Below, one piece after another: positions 1 to 6,049 of a stretch of DNA of 6,796 nt. Numbering within the stretch: the stretch's first letter is position 1; every line of letters begins with the position of its first letter. The stretch comes from Pseudomonadales bacterium (GTDB lineage Bacteria > Pseudomonadota > Gammaproteobacteria > Pseudomonadales > Pseudohongiellaceae): NCBI GenBank assembly GCA_031277435.1, contig JAITMI010000260.1:1-6796 (forward strand), given 5' to 3'. The notes under the pieces are model-generated. The model was not told where the DNA came from. It did not search any database and worked only from the letters and a program-made list of their open reading frames with translations. The position numbers and the translations under genes are program-made.

Positions 1-8
1 GGCCGGAA

Positions 9-61
9 GGAGCCTACAGGGATGTACTTGCGGCGTGTCTCGCCAGGGCCACCGCCAGCGC
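9..61 (+). repeat. Left copy of a 53-bp dispersed inverted repeat
   Basis: This sequence begins GGAGCCTACAGGGA and ends ACCGCCAGCGC. It recurs on the minus strand at 6744-6796 with three substitutions (50 of 53 identical by manual alignment). It contains a small internal palindrome, GGCG-TGTCT-CGCC. It lies just downstream of the decarboxylase stop codon, in non-coding DNA, and only eight bases precede it in the window. No transposase or other protein gene is attached. It resembles a REP-like or other short dispersed intergenic repeat. Two copies in one window do not show how many the genome holds. Confidence 0.85.
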
Positions 62-88
62 AAACCCTGACTCGACTCTCCCTCTTAA

Positions 89-1144
89 TTAACGCAATTT
101 GAACACCTTTTCCGCCACGCCCTGATAAAACTCGCGTTTATGTTCGAGCGACATATCCATCGCGTCCATATCCAATACTTCGCGCGGCGTGTATTGGTAA
201 GGATAGTCCATCGCGTACATCACGCGGTCCACGCCCAGCACTTGCTGCGCGAATTTCACCGCCGGTTCCCAGGCTACGCCGCTGTTGGTGATGTAAACAT
301 TTTCGCGCAAATAATCGCTGACTTTTTTCTTCAGCGGCTTCATGCACTCATAACGCGCGGCGCGCACGCCGGCTTCGTGCATGTAATCGAGGCGGTACAT
401 CCAATACGGCAAGGCTTCGCCCATGTGGCCGACGATCATGGTCAGGCGCGGGAAGCGGTCAAATACGCCCGCGGTGATGATGCGCAACAAATGCAAGCCG
501 GTTTCCACGCCAAAACCGAAGATCGCGCCGTCGAGCCCCGCTTCCACGAAAGGCCCGATCATGTTCTTCGGCGGCGTGTTGGGGTGCAGGTAGATCGGCA
601 GTTGCAAAGCTTCGGCGGCTTCAAAAATGGCCCAGAATTTTTGGTCCGATAAATACTCGCCAAACGTATGCGAGTGAATGATGATGCCGCGCATGTCGAG
701 TTTCAAACAGCGTTCCAATTCCTGCGCCGCCAACTCCGGCGCCTGCGGCGCGATGGCGCACAGGCCGGTGAAGCGCGTGGGGTGGCGCTTGACGGCGTCG
801 GCGAGAACATCGTTGCTCTCGCGCGCCAAGGACACCGCGATGTCGCGCTCAAACACCTGCACGCCCGGCGAAGTCAGGGCAATGATCTGGTGGTCGATGC
901 CGGCGGCATCCATGTCGGCGATGCGCAGCGCGTCGAGGTCCGCCAGTTTTTCACGAATGAATGACGGGCGCGCCGCCTTGGAAGTGCTGTAAAAGCCCCA
1001 CAGGCTGTCGAAGCCTGGGTCGCCCAGCGTGTGGCTTTCGTACAGTTTGCGGTACATGTCCAGCACCGCCTGCGGGGCGAAGGCTTCCTCGGTGGCGATG
1101 CGCTTGTAGTTGGGGTTAAGAGCGATCTTGGTGGTCTCGGTCAT
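89..1144 (-). CDS. Amidohydrolase-superfamily metal-dependent decarboxylase, LigW-like (351 aa)
   Basis: This protein belongs to the amidohydrolase_2 / ACMSD-like decarboxylase group, TIM-barrel enzymes that remove CO2 from hydroxybenzoate-type acids using a divalent metal. Visible landmarks are ATEEAF (Glu19 as metal ligand), YLHP (His187), VGHMGEALPYW (His240), Arg251 and AMDYPY (Asp313, Tyr316). From memory, the ligands of Novosphingobium 5-carboxyvanillate decarboxylase LigW are Glu19, His188 and Asp314 with His241, Arg252 and Tyr317, an almost exact match in spacing. The E-x-A form of the first motif also fits LigW and 2,3-dihydroxybenzoate decarboxylase better than gamma-resorcylate decarboxylase, which has E-x-H. 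I chose the ATG at 1144 because the family motif then falls near residue 19. The open frame extends upstream to 1216, but that part (LRARRFLALL...) does not look like the family and crosses the divergent promoter region. The ribosome binding site is weak. The gene diverges from the aldehyde dehydrogenase. The family call is firm; the substrate is inferred. Confidence 0.88.
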   Translation of the reverse strand: MTETTKIALNPNYKRIATEEAFAPQAVLDMYRKLYESHTLGDPGFDSLWGFYSTSKAARPSFIREKLADLDALRIADMDAAGIDHQIIALTSPGVQVFERDIAVSLARESNDVLADAVKRHPTRFTGLCAIAPQAPELAAQELERCLKLDMRGIIIHSHTFGEYLSDQKFWAIFEAAEALQLPIYLHPNTPPKNMIGPFVEAGLDGAIFGFGVETGLHLLRIITAGVFDRFPRLTMIVGHMGEALPYWMYRLDYMHEAGVRAARYECMKPLKKKVSDYLRENVYITNSGVAWEPAVKFAQQVLGVDRVMYAMDYPYQYTPREVLDMDAMDMSLEHKREFYQGVAEKVFKLR

Positions 1145-1281
1145 GGCAATACTCGGCGCCTGGTTGGGAAAATGGTCCACGAGTAAAGCAAGAAACCGCC
1201 TCGCCCTCAAGCCCACAACCAGGTTTTACTCGCGGCGGTGATTCGGCGATGATCGCCCGCCGCAAATCACAGGAGGATCAG
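1145..1281. promoter_or_regulatory. Divergent intergenic region with two interlocked inverted repeats
   Basis: These 137 bases separate the starts of the decarboxylase (minus) and aldehyde dehydrogenase (plus), so promoters for both are expected here. Two perfect 8-bp inverted repeats are visible: CCTGGTTG at 1159-1166 with CAACCAGG at 1216-1223, and CGAGTAAA at 1180-1187 with TTTACTCG at 1225-1232. Their order is A, B, A', B', so they interlock rather than nest. They could be half-sites for a regulator controlling both directions. No regulator gene lies in the window, and I could not assign confident -35/-10 boxes on either strand. Confidence 0.45.
1271..1276 (+). promoter_or_regulatory. Ribosome binding site of the aldehyde dehydrogenase
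   Basis: A perfect AGGAGG lies five bases before the ATG at 1282. It decides the start: the in-frame ATG at 1249 would add 11 residues (MIARRKSQEDQ) that are not family-like and would place this site inside the coding region. Confidence 0.85.
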
Positions 1282-2733
1282 ATGGCTACGCTTTACCCAC
1301 CACTGCAACTTTTCATCGATGGCAAATGGATCGGCAAGGAGGGGATCGGCAAGGACGCCCGCCAAAGCGAAACCGTGCTCAACCCCGCCACCGGCGAGGC
1401 GCTGGGCGAGTTGCCGCACGCCAGCGGGGCCGACCTCGACCGCGCCCTGGCCAGCGCCGAACGCGGCTTCAACATCTGGCGCGCGTTTTTGCCGGAACGG
1501 CGCGGCGACATTCTGCGCCAGGGGGCCTTGCGCCTGCGCGCCGACGCCGAGCGCGTCGCCACTGTAGCGAGCCTGGAATCGGGCAAGCCGCTGGAACAAT
1601 CGCGCATTGAACTGGTGATGGCGGCGCAAACCCTGGAATGGTTCGCCGAGGAAGGCCGCCGCGCCTATGGCCGCGTGCTCACGCAGCGCCAAAGCGGCAC
1701 GCGCCTGACGGTGGTAAAACAACCAATCGGTCCAGTAGCCGCTTTCACGCCCTGGAATTTTCCGCAAGGCAACCCGGCGCGCAAGCTGGGCGCCGCGCTC
1801 GGCGCCGGCTGTTCCTGCCTCATCAAACCCGCCGAGGACACGCCCGCCTCCGCGCTCTTGATGGCCAAAGCCTTGCAGGAAGCCGGCCTGCCGGACGGCG
1901 TATGCAACGTAGTATTCGGCGTGCCCGCCGAGGTTTGCCCCTATATTCTGCGCGCCAAAGTGATCCGCAAACTGACCTTCACCGGTTCCGTACCTGTAGG
2001 TAAAGAATTGACCAAAATCTGCGCCGAAAACATGATCCGCACCACTATGGAGCTGGGCGGCCACGCGCCGGTATTGATCTTCGACGACGCTAATCTGGAA
2101 CAAACATTAAATTTGAGCGTCGCCGCCAAAATCCGCAACGGCGGCCAAGTCTGCGTATCACCCACGCGCTTTTACGTGCATGAAGCGGTGTATCAGCGCT
2201 TTTTGGCAGGCTTCAGCGAGCGCATCGCGCGCATCAAGGTCGGCAACCCTCTGGACGAAAGCGTGCAAATGGGCCCCATGATCCACGCCCGCCGCCGCCA
2301 CGCGGTGCACGAACTGATCGAAGACGCCCTCACCCACGGCGCCCGACTGCACCACGGCGGCGCGCCAATCGCCGGGCCAGGCTTCTTCTACCAGCCCACG
2401 GTGCTGTCGGATGTCAGCGAAAATGCGCGCATCATGAACGAAGAACCGTTTGGCCCGGTCGCCATCATCAATTCCTTCAGCAGTTTCGAGGAAGTGATCG
2501 CCAAGGCCAATCGCCTGCCCTACGGCCTCGCCGCCTATGCCTTCACCGATTCCGCCAAGCGCGTGCAGCTCTTGGGCGAACAGCTCGAAGCTGGCATGAT
2601 CGGTCTCAATACCTTCGCCATCTCGGTGCCGGAATCACCGTTCGGCGGCATCAAGGAAAGCGGCCACGGCAGCGAGCAGGCCATTGAGGGGCTGGATTGC
2701 TGTTTGATTACGAAGTTGATTAGTGAGGGCTAA
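1282..2733 (+). CDS. NAD-dependent aldehyde dehydrogenase, succinate-semialdehyde dehydrogenase-like (483 aa)
   Basis: This is a full-length aldehyde dehydrogenase that oxidises an aldehyde or semialdehyde to the acid in the cytoplasm. All catalytic parts are present: TPWNFP with the oxyanion Asn159, the cofactor segment LIKPAED (Lys182, Glu185), the nucleotide-binding FTGSVPVG (Gly235, Gly240), the general base Glu257 in MELGG, and the nucleophile Cys291 in NGGQVCVSP. The 34-residue gap between Glu257 and Cys291 is the usual one. Glu at position 185 favours NAD over NADP, because it normally binds the adenosine ribose hydroxyls. The overall pattern, including the C-terminal PFGGIKESGHG, resembles the GabD/SSADH group, but members of that group act on many semialdehydes. 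It is the first gene of a likely three-gene operon with the hydrolase 60 bases downstream. With the neighbouring decarboxylase and lactone hydrolase, a ring-cleavage or aromatic aldehyde is a plausible substrate. This is inference. Confidence 0.92.
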   Translation: MATLYPPLQLFIDGKWIGKEGIGKDARQSETVLNPATGEALGELPHASGADLDRALASAERGFNIWRAFLPERRGDILRQGALRLRADAERVATVASLESGKPLEQSRIELVMAAQTLEWFAEEGRRAYGRVLTQRQSGTRLTVVKQPIGPVAAFTPWNFPQGNPARKLGAALGAGCSCLIKPAEDTPASALLMAKALQEAGLPDGVCNVVFGVPAEVCPYILRAKVIRKLTFTGSVPVGKELTKICAENMIRTTMELGGHAPVLIFDDANLEQTLNLSVAAKIRNGGQVCVSPTRFYVHEAVYQRFLAGFSERIARIKVGNPLDESVQMGPMIHARRRHAVHELIEDALTHGARLHHGGAPIAGPGFFYQPTVLSDVSENARIMNEEPFGPVAIINSFSSFEEVIAKANRLPYGLAAYAFTDSAKRVQLLGEQLEAGMIGLNTFAISVPESPFGGIKESGHGSEQAIEGLDCCLITKLISEG

Positions 2734-2752
2734 AGCCTGTTATCTTTAGCCC
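2727..2752 (+). other. Hairpin spanning the aldehyde dehydrogenase stop codon
   Basis: GGGCTAAAG (2727-2735) is followed by an eight-base loop and its perfect complement CTTTAGCCC (2744-2752). The stop codon TAA lies inside the left arm. No T-run follows on either strand, so it is not a standard intrinsic terminator. It could act as a partial terminator, an mRNA-stabilising end or a processing site between the first and second genes of the operon. Confidence 0.5.
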
Positions 2753-2793
2753 CGCCCCACATGACACCAACATCCCTATAACGGAGAACCATC

Positions 2794-3675
2794 ATGGGTA
2801 AACCTACTCTTAGCGCCAAAGACTTTTCACCCGAAGTGCTCGATGCTTTCGACAAATACGTACACGGCATGATCAGCCGCCGCGACTTCCTCGAACGCGG
2901 AGGCAAATTCGCCGCCGGCAGCTCCGCCGCCGCCATCCTCGCCAGCCTCAGCCCCAACTACGCACAAGCGCAGGACATCGCCGAAGACGACCCGCGCATC
3001 ACCACTGAAAAACTCATCTACCCCTCACCGCAAAACTGGCAAGGCTACGTCGCCAAACCCGCCAACGCCACCGGCCCCCTGCCGGCGGTCCTGGTGATCC
3101 ACGAAAACCGTGGCCGCAACCCCTATGTCGATGACGTAACGCGCCGCCTCGCGGTAGCCGGCTTCCTCGCCATGGCGCCCGACGCCTTGACCTCCTTCGG
3201 CGGCTGGCCCGGCAACGACGACGAAGGCCGCGACATGCAAGCCCAGCTCGATCGTGATGAAATGTTCCAAAACTGGGTAGCGGCGGTGCGTTACTTGCAA
3301 ACCCGCCCCGATAGCAACGGCAAAGTCGGCGCGGTAGGCTTCTGCTACGGCGGCGGCATCGTCAACCAACTGGCCGCCACCCTGCCCGACCTCGCCGCCG
3401 GCGTGCCCTATTACGGCGGCCAGGTATCGGCGGAAGAAGCGGCGAAAATCAAAGCGCCCTTATTGATCCATAACGGCGAACTCGACACCCGCATCGTCGA
3501 AGGCCAAGCCGCGTTCGGCGACGCCCTGACCAAAGCCGGCGTGACTTTCGAGGCTTACGTCTACCCTGGTGCCAACCACGGCTTCCACAACAACAGCACG
3601 CCACGTTTCGATGAAGCAGCGGCGGATTTGTCGTGGGAACGCACCATCGCCTGGTTCAACCAGTATTTGCGCTGA
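2794..3675 (+). CDS. yghX: Tat-exported dienelactone hydrolase family protein, YghX-like (293 aa)
   Basis: This is an alpha/beta hydrolase of the dienelactone hydrolase family, which cleaves lactone or ester bonds. The Cys-Asp-His triad is visible: Cys184 in GFCYGGG, Asp231 in GELDTRI and His262 in ANHGFHN. The protein resembles my recollection of E. coli YghX along its whole length, including the N-terminal AKDF...HGMIS segment, VIHENRGRNPY, and the end ERTIAWFNQYL. Residues 28-33 are SRRDFL, a good twin-arginine motif, followed by a weakly hydrophobic alanine-rich stretch (about 39-52) and a possible signal-peptidase site after AQA near residue 59. Export to the periplasm is therefore likely, although most dienelactone hydrolases are cytoplasmic. 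The start is supported by GGAG at 2783-2786, seven bases upstream. It follows the aldehyde dehydrogenase by 60 bases and precedes the YciI gene by 38. The physiological substrate is unknown. Confidence 0.9.
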   Translation: MGKPTLSAKDFSPEVLDAFDKYVHGMISRRDFLERGGKFAAGSSAAAILASLSPNYAQAQDIAEDDPRITTEKLIYPSPQNWQGYVAKPANATGPLPAVLVIHENRGRNPYVDDVTRRLAVAGFLAMAPDALTSFGGWPGNDDEGRDMQAQLDRDEMFQNWVAAVRYLQTRPDSNGKVGAVGFCYGGGIVNQLAATLPDLAAGVPYYGGQVSAEEAAKIKAPLLIHNGELDTRIVEGQAAFGDALTKAGVTFEAYVYPGANHGFHNNSTPRFDEAAADLSWERTIAWFNQYLR

Positions 3676-3699
3676 TCTTTACTTTTAATTCCATAAAAA

Positions 3700-3704
3700 G
3701 GGAG
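3700..3704 (+). promoter_or_regulatory. Ribosome binding site of the YciI gene, inside a tiny hairpin
   Basis: GGGAG lies nine bases before the ATG at 3714 and selects that start over the in-frame ATG at 3633, which would sit inside the upstream hydrolase gene. The site can fold on itself as GGGA (3700-3703), loop GCT, TCCC (3707-3710), a four-pair stem that might slightly mask it. Confidence 0.6.
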
Positions 3705-3713
3705 CTTCCCCGT

Positions 3714-4007
3714 ATGCAGTTCGCCGTCACCGCCTTTGATTACACCGACGCTGATGCCTTACAGCGCCGCATGAGCCAGCGCGACGCGCACCTGGCCGGC
3801 GTGCGCGAGCTGATCGCCGCCGGCCATTTTCTCAGCGGCGGCGCGTTATTGGACGCTACGGGGAAGATGATCGGTTCCTCCTTGCACCTGGAATTTCCCG
3901 ACCGCGCCAGCTTGGACGCGCAACTGGCGCGGGATCCTTACGTCAGCGGCAAGGTGTGGGAGAAGATCGAGGTGCGGCAGATCAAGCTGGTGCCGCTGAC
4001 GCTTTGA
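3714..4007 (+). CDS. YciI family protein (97 aa)
   Basis: This is a small ferredoxin-like-fold protein of the YCII family, about the usual length (95-100 residues). The family pattern is visible: an N-terminal beta strand (QFAVTAFDY), the R-x-x-H-L motif (Arg23, His26) in a helix, then AAGHFLSGGALLD, a hydrophobic strand, and a C-terminal Asp-Pro-Tyr (DPYVSGKVWE) before the last strand. Known relatives include the chlorohydroxyhydroquinone dehydrochlorinase TftG, so some members are enzymes on aromatic breakdown products; most have no assigned reaction. Its place as third gene after the aldehyde dehydrogenase and dienelactone hydrolase supports a metabolic role in the same pathway. The next gene converges, with 34 bases between the stops and no clear terminator in the gap. 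Confidence 0.85.
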   Translation: MQFAVTAFDYTDADALQRRMSQRDAHLAGVRELIAAGHFLSGGALLDATGKMIGSSLHLEFPDRASLDAQLARDPYVSGKVWEKIEVRQIKLVPLTL

Positions 4008-4041
4008 CCTTGCCCCCGCGCGCCACTCAGCAAAGGCAGTT

Positions 4042-5046
4042 CTAGCCCTGCTCCAACAACAAACGCAAATCGCGCAGCGCGGCGTTGGCGCGGGAGATGT
4101 AGCTGGCCATGGTGATGGAATGGTTGGCGACGAAGGCGAAGCCGGAGCCGTTGAGGATCAGCGGGCTCCAGACGCGGTCTTGGGTGGCTTCGAGTTCGCG
4201 GATCACTTGTTGCAGGCTGGCGAGCGCATTCTTGTCCACCAGCACGGGTTTGAAATCGGTTTCCACCGCGCGCAAGAACAACAGCAGCGCCCAGGCCGAG
4301 CCGCGCGCTTCATAGAACACGTCGTCGATTTCGAGCCAGGGCGTTTTTACGGTGAAACTGGCGCGCTCGTCGGTGGAGCCCGCCGCCGTGGCGGAGGCGC
4401 CGATATCGACGTTATAGCGTTCCTGCGCCACGCTGGCCGATAGCCGTTGCGACAGACTGCCGAGGCGCTTTTCCACCAGCGCCAGCCATTCGGCGAGATT
4501 GTCGGCGCGGGCGTAGAACTGCGCGTTCTGGTCGTTTTCATCCATCAGCCGCGTGAGAAAGCGTTCCAGATGTTCTTGACCTTGTTTGTATTCGCTCTCG
4601 GTGGAGGGCAAAAGCCAAGCGTCGTTTTGATAATTGAACAATGGTTCTGCTTCGGCGAGGTCAGCATCCTCGCGTGATTGCGTGCGCGAGCGCGTCATAT
4701 CGTTGCGCAAACTCTTGGCCAGATCGCGCACCTGGCTCACCACGCCAAATTCCCAGTTCGGCATGTTGTCCATGAACACACTCGGCGGCAGTACGTCGTT
4801 GCTCAGATAGCCGCCGTGTTTGTGTAGCAACGTATCGACCACTTTATCGAGCGTGCTGGTGAGCGTCACGCCCGGCCACACCTTGTCCGCGTCGCCGCCA
4901 GCGCGTTCAAGCGCGGCGGCATCAACGTCGAACAGCGCCGGTTCGTCGTTGTAATAGAAGAACAGCGCCACGTTCAGCAATAGCAGCGCGAGTACAAACA
5001 CGCTCAGCGCGTAGGCGATGGGATGGGACGGTAAGGATAGTTTCAT
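4042..5046 (-). CDS. DUF2333 family membrane-anchored protein (334 aa)
   Basis: I recognise this as DUF2333, a family of unknown function found in Pseudomonas and related gammaproteobacteria. Visible features are a short N-terminus, one hydrophobic segment (about residues 10-31), and a long soluble domain likely to face the periplasm. Conserved-looking blocks are GGYLSNDVLPPSVFMDNMPN (78-97) continuing to NWEFG, the stretch AEAEPLFNYQNDAW (121-134), TPWLEIDDVFYEARG (225-239), and NGSGFAFVANHS (289-300) near the C-terminus. Much of the middle is charged and helical, possibly coiled. No catalytic motif is evident. It starts 54 bases after the pspC stop on the same strand, so it is probably the last gene of the psp operon. 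The ATG at 5046 has no clear ribosome binding site but places the membrane segment normally. A role in envelope stress is inferred only from position. Confidence 0.85.
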   Translation of the reverse strand: MKLSLPSHPIAYALSVFVLALLLLNVALFFYYNDEPALFDVDAAALERAGGDADKVWPGVTLTSTLDKVVDTLLHKHGGYLSNDVLPPSVFMDNMPNWEFGVVSQVRDLAKSLRNDMTRSRTQSREDADLAEAEPLFNYQNDAWLLPSTESEYKQGQEHLERFLTRLMDENDQNAQFYARADNLAEWLALVEKRLGSLSQRLSASVAQERYNVDIGASATAAGSTDERASFTVKTPWLEIDDVFYEARGSAWALLLFLRAVETDFKPVLVDKNALASLQQVIRELEATQDRVWSPLILNGSGFAFVANHSITMASYISRANAALRDLRLLLEQG

Positions 5047-5100
5047 GGTTATTCGCTATGAAGTACGGGGCGCCAATGGTAACAAAGACGCCGCCCAGGC

Positions 5101-5793
5101 TCAGGAAATATCACGAAACGCGCGATTGAGCCGGAAGCGTGATGAGGTGACGTAGGCTTCGATACGCGCTAGGCGCGTCTGCAAATTGGCGAACTTGCGC
5201 GCGCAGTATTGGAATTCGTGCCGCTTGTAAGCCTGGCCGCGGGCCTGGCGCGGTTCGTGTTCCGTGCGCGCTTGTGAGCCGCTGGTTTTGGTTCTGGCGC
5301 TATGGTGTTCGGCGTCGCCGTAGCCGGCTTCGCGGTAATAGAGCAAGAGCGGTTTTTTGTCGAGCACCAAGGGCGCGCAAAAATAGAGCAATAAGGGAAT
5401 ACCAGTGAACATCACCAGCAGAATGAACGCCACGCGCACCGCCGCCACGCTCACTTCGAGATAATCCGCGATGCCGGCGCACACGCCCAGGATCCAGCCA
5501 TCTTGCGTGTTGCGGTACAATTTCTTTTTGTAATCGACGTTCTTGAAATGAGTCATCAGGTGGCTTTCCGCTACCGTTTTGCGCGCTTTGGAGGAGGATT
5601 CATCGAGCAGAAACCAGGCGCAAAAATAGAGTGGCGCCAGGAACCAGGCGCCAAAAATCAGGCAGCCCAAAAATACCAGGCGCACGGTCCAGGCTTCCAC
5701 GTCGAGATAATTGGCGAGGCCAGCGCATACGCCAAGAAATTTGCGGTTTTCGCGGTCGAGTTCCAAGGGCCGCTTGTCAGTTCTTGGGCTCAT
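5101..5793 (-). CDS. pspC: Phage shock protein C with two tandem PspC domains (230 aa)
   Basis: PspC is an inner-membrane sensor that, with PspB, recruits PspA when the membrane is stressed and so relieves PspA inhibition of PspF. Here the PspC domain occurs twice: GVCAGLANYLDV at residues 21-32 followed by hydrophobic residues to about 63, and GVCAGIADYLEV at 103-114 followed by hydrophobic residues to about 144. The second copy, preceded by KKLYRNTQDGW, aligns with the single domain of E. coli PspC (KKLWRIPQQG as I recall it). The C-terminus RIEAYVTSSRFRLNRAF (210-226) matches the E. coli tail, marking this as a true PspC. A basic, probably flexible linker lies at about 160-195. At 230 residues it is nearly twice the E. 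coli length (about 119). The start overlaps the end of pspB by 17 bases and has a strong ribosome binding site inside pspB, suggesting translational coupling. Confidence 0.93.
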   Translation of the reverse strand: MSPRTDKRPLELDRENRKFLGVCAGLANYLDVEAWTVRLVFLGCLIFGAWFLAPLYFCAWFLLDESSSKARKTVAESHLMTHFKNVDYKKKLYRNTQDGWILGVCAGIADYLEVSVAAVRVAFILLVMFTGIPLLLYFCAPLVLDKKPLLLYYREAGYGDAEHHSARTKTSGSQARTEHEPRQARGQAYKRHEFQYCARKFANLQTRLARIEAYVTSSRFRLNRAFRDIS

Positions 5794-6025
5794 GCTGTTC
5801 CCTCCAGTCCGGCGCTTCGGCGTCGAGGATCGATTCCAGCGCCTTGATGCGTTCGGCCATGGCGTCGGCGATATATAACAATTCTTCGAGCTGCCGCGCT
5901 TCTTCCTCGGTAAAACCGCTGGTGCGTCCGCCGCCGTATTTGTATTTGTAGTGCATCACGATCGCCACGATCGGGATGAGCGCAAATATCAGCCCGGTAA
6001 GACTGCCTATGATTGTTGCCACCAT
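5777..6025 (-). CDS. pspB: Phage shock protein B (82 aa)
   Basis: PspB is a small inner-membrane protein that works with PspC to sense stress and bind PspA. The sequence shows an N-terminal membrane helix (about residues 4-24), a basic stretch HYKYKYGGGR, and a helical cytoplasmic tail with ERIKALESILDAEAPDWRE (58-76), which closely matches the E. coli PspB ending ERIQALESILDAEHPNWRD as I recall it. Length is near the E. coli protein (74). It begins 24 bases after the pspA stop and overlaps pspC by 17 bases. The ribosome binding site is weak (GAGACG region), so translation may depend on coupling with pspA. Confidence 0.95.
   Translation of the reverse strand: MVATIIGSLTGLIFALIPIVAIVMHYKYKYGGGRTSGFTEEEARQLEELLYIADAMAERIKALESILDAEAPDWREQHEPKN
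5800..5805 (-). promoter_or_regulatory. Ribosome binding site of pspC within pspB
   Basis: On the minus strand this reads GGAGGG, six bases before the pspC ATG at 5793. It lies inside the last codons of pspB, which fixes the pspC start and the 17-base overlap. Confidence 0.75.
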
Positions 6026-6049
6026 TGTCGTCTCGTGTATTCCGCTATT

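Noticed and set aside
140..652. A 170-residue open frame on the plus strand opposite the decarboxylase
   Set aside because: It is rich in His, Arg and Val with no recognisable domain, and lies wholly within a confidently assigned gene on the other strand.
1145..1216. Upstream extension of the decarboxylase start to 1216
   Set aside because: The additional 24 residues do not resemble the family and would use up the divergent promoter region; the ATG at 1144 fits family numbering.
1267..2103. A 278-residue open frame on the minus strand opposite the aldehyde dehydrogenase
   Set aside because: It is antisense to a gene with every catalytic residue intact, its composition is rich in Gly, Ala, Arg and Gln as expected of a GC-rich shadow frame, and it resembles no family I know.
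3633..3713. Upstream start of the YciI gene within the hydrolase gene
   Set aside because: The extra 27 residues are not YciI-like, and a ribosome binding site sits before the ATG at 3714.
4008..4041. Bidirectional terminator between the converging YciI and DUF2333 genes
   Set aside because: CCTTGC and GCAAAGG pair only imperfectly, and there is no T-run on either strand.
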